Assembly (NCBI GenBank): GCA_025917655.1
Contig: CP084611.1
Coordinates: 1,302,001-1,366,000, forward strand
DNA length: 64,000 bases
Reading direction: 5' to 3'
Source of the DNA: Chlorella sorokiniana
Lineage: Eukaryota; Chlorophyta; Trebouxiophyceae; Chlorellales; Chlorellaceae
The position numbers were made by a program, and so were the translations under genes. Shown one piece after another: positions 59,264-64,000 of this stretch (its first letter is position 1; every line of letters begins with the position of its first letter). The notes below the pieces were generated by a model. The model was not told the origin of the DNA, ran no database searches, and saw only the letters and a list, made by a program, of their open reading frames with translations.

Positions 59264-61759
59264 ATGGACAGCCCTCCTGCACAAGACGCAGGCGCCGCCG
59301 CCGCTGCCAGGCAGCCCCAGGCGAATACTGTGGCAAGGACAGGCTACCAAGGCTTTGGCTCCTTCCACAGCGGCAATGTGGAGGACATGATCAGCGATGC
59401 CGCGTGGCAACCGCCAGCCAACCCCTGCGCAAGCGACTGCACAGCGCTGGCGGGCACGCCGCTTGGCGCAGCCTGCCGCCCGAACTTCCTTGTTGATTTC
59501 CGAAGGCGAGCCAAGAAGCGCGAGCGTGGCCAGGCTGTTGCCTGCAGCCAGCCTTCGGAGCGAGTGACAATTCCACGCTGCCGCCCACGCAGGTGGACCT
59601 TCGTCAACCACGGCGCGTTTGGCGCTGCGCTGCGCTGCGCGCACGACGAGGCGGAGGCCTGGCGGCGGCGGTGCGAGGGCCAGCCGCTGCTCTTCTTGGA
59701 CAGGTGGGCGCGCCAGGAAGGGCCCCAGGGGCAAACCCTATAACCTAAACCATTCAGAACCAGGGCGTGCTAGCCTGCCCTCCCACCCGCGAGCAGGGTC
59801 AGCCGCTGGCGCGCCACGCTCCCCCACCCTGCCCCTCACCCCACCCCGCCGCCCGCTCGCCGCAGGGAGCTGTTCAGCCAGCTGGTGCGCGTGATGCGCG
59901 AGCTGGCAGACTTTGTGCACTGCCGCCCGCAGGACCTCGCCCTGGTGCCCAATGCCACCACCGGTGCGCGCGCGTGCCGCCGCCGAGCGGCGGCGGCGGG
60001 GCGGCGGCGCCGCCCACGGGCGCCCGAGGCTGTGCCGCCGCCCCGGCTGCTCGCTGTGCCTGTTGCCGCTGCCGTGTTTGACCTGAGCTGCTGGAGGGCG
60101 GACCGCCCTGCGCAGGCCTGAACACCGTGATCCAAAGCCTGCGGGGGCGGGTGGGCCCGGGCGACGTGCTCTTCTCACTGGACATTGGCTACGGGTCGGT
60201 GAAGCGCATGCTGGCGGTGGCGGCGCAGCAGGCGGGGGCCACCCACGTGGAGCTGGCGGTGCGCCTGCCGCTGCGGTGAGCGGCGGCGGCGGGCTCAGGG
60301 CTCTGGTGCAGCAAGATGCTAGCAGCAGGCCAGGGTGGCCGCTTCCCTGCAACTACGACACGACCGCCAGTCCCCTGCAGAGCGGCGCGCTGGCCGCTCC
60401 CGCCGGGCGCCCAGCATCCTCCCTGGCTGCCCGCCTCCGCAGGTCGCCCGACGAGCTGGTGGAGCAGGTGGCGGCGGCGATGCCCCCGGCACCCGCCTGG
60501 CCGTGTTTGACGCCGTCACCAGCAACACCGCCCTGCTGCTGCCCCTGCGCCGCCTCGTGCAGCTGTGCCACGCCAGGCGCGCCGCCGCACTGCTCTGCTC
60601 TGCCGCCGCGCTGGGCTCCCCAGCCGGCGCCTGGTGCATGGGTGCGTCTCGAGAGGCCCGCCTGCCACGCTCCCACGCTGCCCCCGCCCGCCGCCCTCCC
60701 GCGCCGCCGCCCGCCGCCGCTGCAGGGGCGTGGAGGTGCTGGTGGACGGAGCACACGCGCTGGGCGCGCTGCCCCTGGACCTGCAGCAGCTGGGCGCCGA
60801 CTACTTTGTGGCCAACTGCCACAAGTGGCTGGCCGCCCCCGCGGCTCCGCCTTCCTCCACGTGCAGCCGCGGCACCAGCCCCACGTGCGGCCCCTCATCG
60901 TCTCCCACGGTGCGCGCGGCTGCAGGCGTGCTGCTGCCCGCAGAGCCGCCGCGCTGGAGCTGCCGGCGCGTGGCGGCGCCTGCGCCCAGCCGCGTGCGTG
61001 CCCTCGCCGCCGCCCCGCTCGCAGGCCACGGCAGCGGCTTTGTGTCGGAGTTCATGTGGGACGGCTGCCGCGACTACGCGCCGCTGCTGGGCGTCTCCGC
61101 CGCGCTGCGAGCGTGGCGGGCGCTGGGGCCGGAGGCGGTGCGCGCCTACCAACGCGGCCTGCTGCGGCGGGCGGTGGAGGTGCTGACGGGAGCGTGGGGC
61201 ACAGGTGGGGAGCGGCCTGGATGGGCCCCGCTGTGCCGCTTCCGCCATCGTTAGACCAGCCGTGCAGATGTGCGCAGCAACCCCGAGAGGCGCGCCGCCG
61301 CCCCTGCCCCCATGCCCCCAGAGACGCTGGCGCCGCTGGAGATGTGCGGCCCCATGGCGCTGGTGCGCCTGCCAGACGCGTGCGTGGCGTGGCGGCGGCG
61401 CAGGCGGCGGCCCCCGGCGGCGGCGGCGCCTGCACAGCAGCGCCCGCCGCCGCCACCTCCGCCGACGCAAAGTTTGTGCAGGACAGCCTGCACTATGTGC
61501 ACGCCGTGGAGTGCCCCGTCAAGTGCATCTGCGGCCGCCTCTACGTGCGCATCTCAGGTGAGGGGCGGCGCTTTCGATGGGACGCCGCCGCCAAGACGGT
61601 GGTTTTGTCGGTGTTTAGGTCCGTCATGAGCGCTGACGCGGTTTGACTTCCTGCGCCCACGCCGCCCATGGCGCAGCCCACATTTACAACGAGCTGGCAG
61701 ACTATGAGCGGCTGGCGACGGCGATCAGCAGCATAGGCGGCACGGCCCAGCACAGCTGA
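59264..61759 (+). CDS. PLP-dependent class V aminotransferase-fold enzyme, L-cysteine desulfhydrase/isopenicillin N epimerase-like
   Basis: In plants the closest family (Arabidopsis At3g62130 type) releases sulfide from cysteine; exact substrate here is unproven. The start at 59264 (MDSPPAQDAG) is chosen over the ATG at 59246 by position only. The fold reads TFVNHGAFGAAL (59602), RELFSQLVRVMRELADFVHC (59867), LVPNATTG (59942), GLNTVIQSLRGRVGPGDVLF (60118), LDIGYGSVKRMLAVAAQQAG (60180), GTRLAVFDAVTSNTALLLPL (60490), GVEVLVDGAHALGALPLDLQ (60728) and YFVANCHKWLAAP. The PLP-binding Lys codon is at 60823-60825 and the cofactor-binding Asp is in LVDGAHA. The end reads HAVECPVKCICGRLYVRIS (61500) and YNELADYERLATAISSIGG, with the stop at 61757. 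Single bases are missing near 60485 and 60840. About nine introns are needed. Confidence 0.88.
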
Positions 61760-62250
61760 CCTGCTGCTGATGCCAGAAGCGCCAGGCATGCAGCTGCTCC
61801 ACGCGTTCATGTGTCGCCTTGATGGCCCGCGGCACAGGGATGCTGTAAGCAGCTGGCGGCTTCGATCCTGGCACCCGTCAGCTGTTCCGTGGCAGCACCA
61901 CGCTCGTTAGGGCGCACCCTGGGCCCCAGCACCCACTAGGAAGTCCGATGCAGTGAACTAATCACAGCCCGCCGTGGCAGGCAGCAGCAAAAACAGCATC
62001 AAGCCGACACCTTCTCGGCGGCGAGTCGCCTCTTCCTTGCGCCGCCAGCTGGAGGCGCAGGAAACGAGAACCTTGTCTTGGGAGGAGCATGTCCCCTAAT
62101 CCTTTATATTTAAGGTCGCTGTTTACAGTTGCTTGCGCACTGACACCCTCGTTGGCTCAGCTTTGTCGCGGGTCCGGAACGCGTTGCTTGCAAAGCGGGG
62201 GTCGCTGCTCGTACCCGCTGGGCACCCCGCCCAACTTGCACATCATGCGA
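61760..62250. other. Intergenic, upstream of the FAS1/Kazal gene
   Basis: About 490 bases. It holds the PLP enzyme 3' UTR and the promoter of the next gene. A TATATTTAAGG sequence at 62105 lies about 145 bases before the chosen start and is a possible TATA element. Confidence 0.4.
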
Positions 62251-64000
62251 TCATGCATCTTTAAAGCGCTGTGCTTGGCACTTGCGCTAGGGGCGGCCGC
62301 GGCGCAGTGCCCCTCCATTCTGGAGCTTGTAGAGAGCCTGCCCGAGAGTTCTGCTTTCGGGGAGATCATTGCAGCACTTGGCGTGCAAGGTGGGCAGCAG
62401 CTACACCTTCACCCCGAGCCGCCGCCGTTGCCGCCCGCTAGACGTTGCCCCACAGTGCCGCCTGCCGACCCTCACGTTGCAGACACGCCCCCAGGCATGG
62501 CCAAGCGCCGCCTGCTGGAGAGCGCATCGGTGGACCGCCCCTTCCGTGCCTGCCCCGCATCTACTCCCCAGTGTGCTCCGTGGATGGCCGCCAGTTTGGC
62601 AACGACTGCCTGGCCGCCAGCCACGACGCCAAGGTGGAGTGCCGCGGGCCCTGCCCTTGCGGCGCCGCCATCGCCTCTGCTGGCCCGGGGCCCGTGGACC
62701 CAAAGATGGGGCCCTGCCCGGAGATCTACGCGCCCGTGTGCGGCGTCGACGGCATCACCTACCAGTCGCGCTGCCTGGCCGGCGGCGAGCGGCGCGTGGC
62801 GTGCGAGGGGCGGTGCCCCTGCCGAGCGGCGGAGCACGCCAGCCGGGAGCTGCTGCAGGAGGACGGGCTGTGCCCCACCATTTACGCCCCCGTGTGCGGC
62901 GCCGACAACCGCACGTACGGCAACGAGTGCGCCGCGGGCAGCGTGGAGGTGGCGTGCGCAGGGGAGTGCCCCTGCAGCTTGGGGGGCGGCTCCATCGACG
63001 GCGGCGGCGACGCGGCGGAGGGCGTTGTGTGTTACGATCTGGTGCAGCCCGTCTGCGGCACGGGTGAGGACATGGGGGTTGCAGCCCTCGCACTTCTGAC
63101 ACAGCTGTGTACGAGGGGGCAGCCCAACATGCCCTTAAAGGATTGCAATTCTGCAGAGGTGGCCGTGAAGCTTTGTGGCTGCCGCTGTGCCTGCAGATGG
63201 CACCACCTACGCGAACGACTGCTTCGCCGCGGTGGCGGGCGCCGAGGTGGCTTGCAACGGGCGCTGCCCCTGCCAGGGTGAGGGCAGCTCTGTGGTTCAC
63301 TGGTGCTTGGCTTTTCGCCCCCAGCCCCCAGCCCGAGGGCCTCACTCCTCGTCTGCTGGCGGTCTGCTGCCGCAGAGCTGCTGCAGGCGCTGCAGCAGCG
63401 GGGAGGGCTGCTGCTGGTGCCCACCGACGACGCCCTGCTGGCGGCGGCGGAAGCGCTGGCCAATGCAACCGGCCTGAGCGGTGAGGCGCCCTGTCACTGC
63501 CACTGCTTTTGCGGCACAGCAGCTGGCCTGTACACGTGCGCGCATCGCGGCCTGGTTGACTGCGCGCATGCTGATGACATGTTGCGGTGCTGCCTACGGC
63601 GCAGAGGCGGAGCTGCTGGGCGACAGAGCACTGCTGCAGCCGCTGCTGGCGCGTCACGTCGTGCTGGCGGTGAGGAGCAGCATGCTGGCTGCACTTGCCG
63701 ACACCTCTGCTCGCCTGAGCCCTTGCCATGCGTGGCACAGTCGTGCGGAGCTGACTGATGGCACGCTGTGCCTGCTGTGCTGCAGGACCCCAGCATGGGC
63801 GACGCGCCACCGGAGGCCACCCCTGGCGGCACCCCGTGCGAACCGAGGCCGGGCAGCCCCTGCAGCTCTTTGCCGACAACCAGGGCGCACCCGAGAGCGT
63901 GGCGGTGGGGCGCGTGGCGCAGGAGCGGCTGCCGGTGCTGGCCAGCGAGCAGCGGCAGGGGTGCCCCCTAGCCGCGTATCTCATTCCGCAGGTGCTGGAG
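62251..64000 (+). CDS. Secreted FAS1 protein with four Kazal-like domains, 3' partial
   Basis: The start at 62251 (MRSCIFKALCLALALGAAAA) gives a clear signal peptide; an upstream in-frame ATG at 62089 would bury it, so I prefer this one. SILELVESLPESSAFGEIIA resembles the first FAS1 helix. A splice (about 62391/62484) leads to four Kazal-type modules: IYSPVCSVDGRQFGNDCLAA (62570), IYAPVCGVDGITYQSRCLAG (62725), IYAPVCGADNRTYGNECAAG (62881) and LVQPVCGTDGTTYANDCFAA, the last split by an intron at about 63064-63198. Each ends in a G.CPC motif. ELLQALQQRGGLLLVPTDDA (63380), LLQPLLARHVVLA (63632) and LAAYLIPQVLE at the window end resume a FAS1 fold. Kazal domains usually inhibit serine proteases; FAS1 domains mediate adhesion. 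One C is missing near 62560. The gene continues past 64000. Confidence 0.82.

Overview
This is a GC-rich, intron-dense nuclear segment of a green alga. I infer a Chlorella-like trebouxiophyte or another chlorophyte. Almost every gene is split by short introns of about 100-250 bases that end in TGCAG-like acceptors. The products are eukaryotic (BOP1, NUP98-NUP96, SmD3, CK2 beta, dynamin, DENN, HECT ligase). A plastid isoamylase-3, a lumen-type TPR protein and a plastid-type DUF2358 protein point to a photosynthetic host. I see no organelle or bacterial DNA, no rRNA or tRNA, no CRISPR array and no virus-like element.

Layout. 1-4132 (-): isoamylase 3, 3' end outside the window. 4799-9036 (+): BOP1. 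9481-11178 (+): dynamin-like stalk/PH/GED protein without a GTPase domain. 11562-12481 (-): divergent mitochondrial type II peroxiredoxin. 12786-15994 (-): dynamin-related GTPase. 16560-17605 (+): TPR protein. 17868-18710 (-): small two-helix membrane protein. 18874-19764 (-): DCC/DUF393 thiol oxidoreductase. 20887-22741 (-): GARP (Myb SHLQKYR) transcription factor. 23493-28463 (-): DENN protein. 28778-35051 (+): RCC1-HECT E3 ligase. 36071-44492 (-): NUP98-NUP96. 44802-46212 (+): DUF2358 protein. 46368-47591 (+): orphan. 48065-49795 (-): CK2 beta. 50171-51121 (+): SmD3. 51.1-54.0 kb: gene-poor, with a degenerate gene fragment, a dispersed repeat and a small membrane-protein ORF. 54028-58849 (-): long coiled-coil protein. 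59264-61759 (+): PLP enzyme of the cysteine desulfhydrase/isopenicillin epimerase-like family. 62251-64000 (+): secreted FAS1/Kazal protein, 3' end outside the window.

Genes are mostly housekeeping and are not functionally clustered. Several are arranged head to head across 300-700 bases (isoamylase/BOP1, dynamin/TPR, DENN/HECT, NUP98/DUF2358, CK2 beta/SmD3, coiled-coil/PLP enzyme), which suggests shared bidirectional promoters.

In many genes the conserved protein continues only if one base is added within a short G or C run. The same defect recurs in more than ten otherwise well conserved genes, so I read it mainly as consensus error in the assembly, not as gene decay. Exon limits are therefore approximate; gene spans run from first to last supported codon and include introns.

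The most unusual items are a FAS1 domain that seems to contain four nested Kazal domains, the GTPase-less dynamin-like gene, and a peroxiredoxin whose active-site motif is altered.
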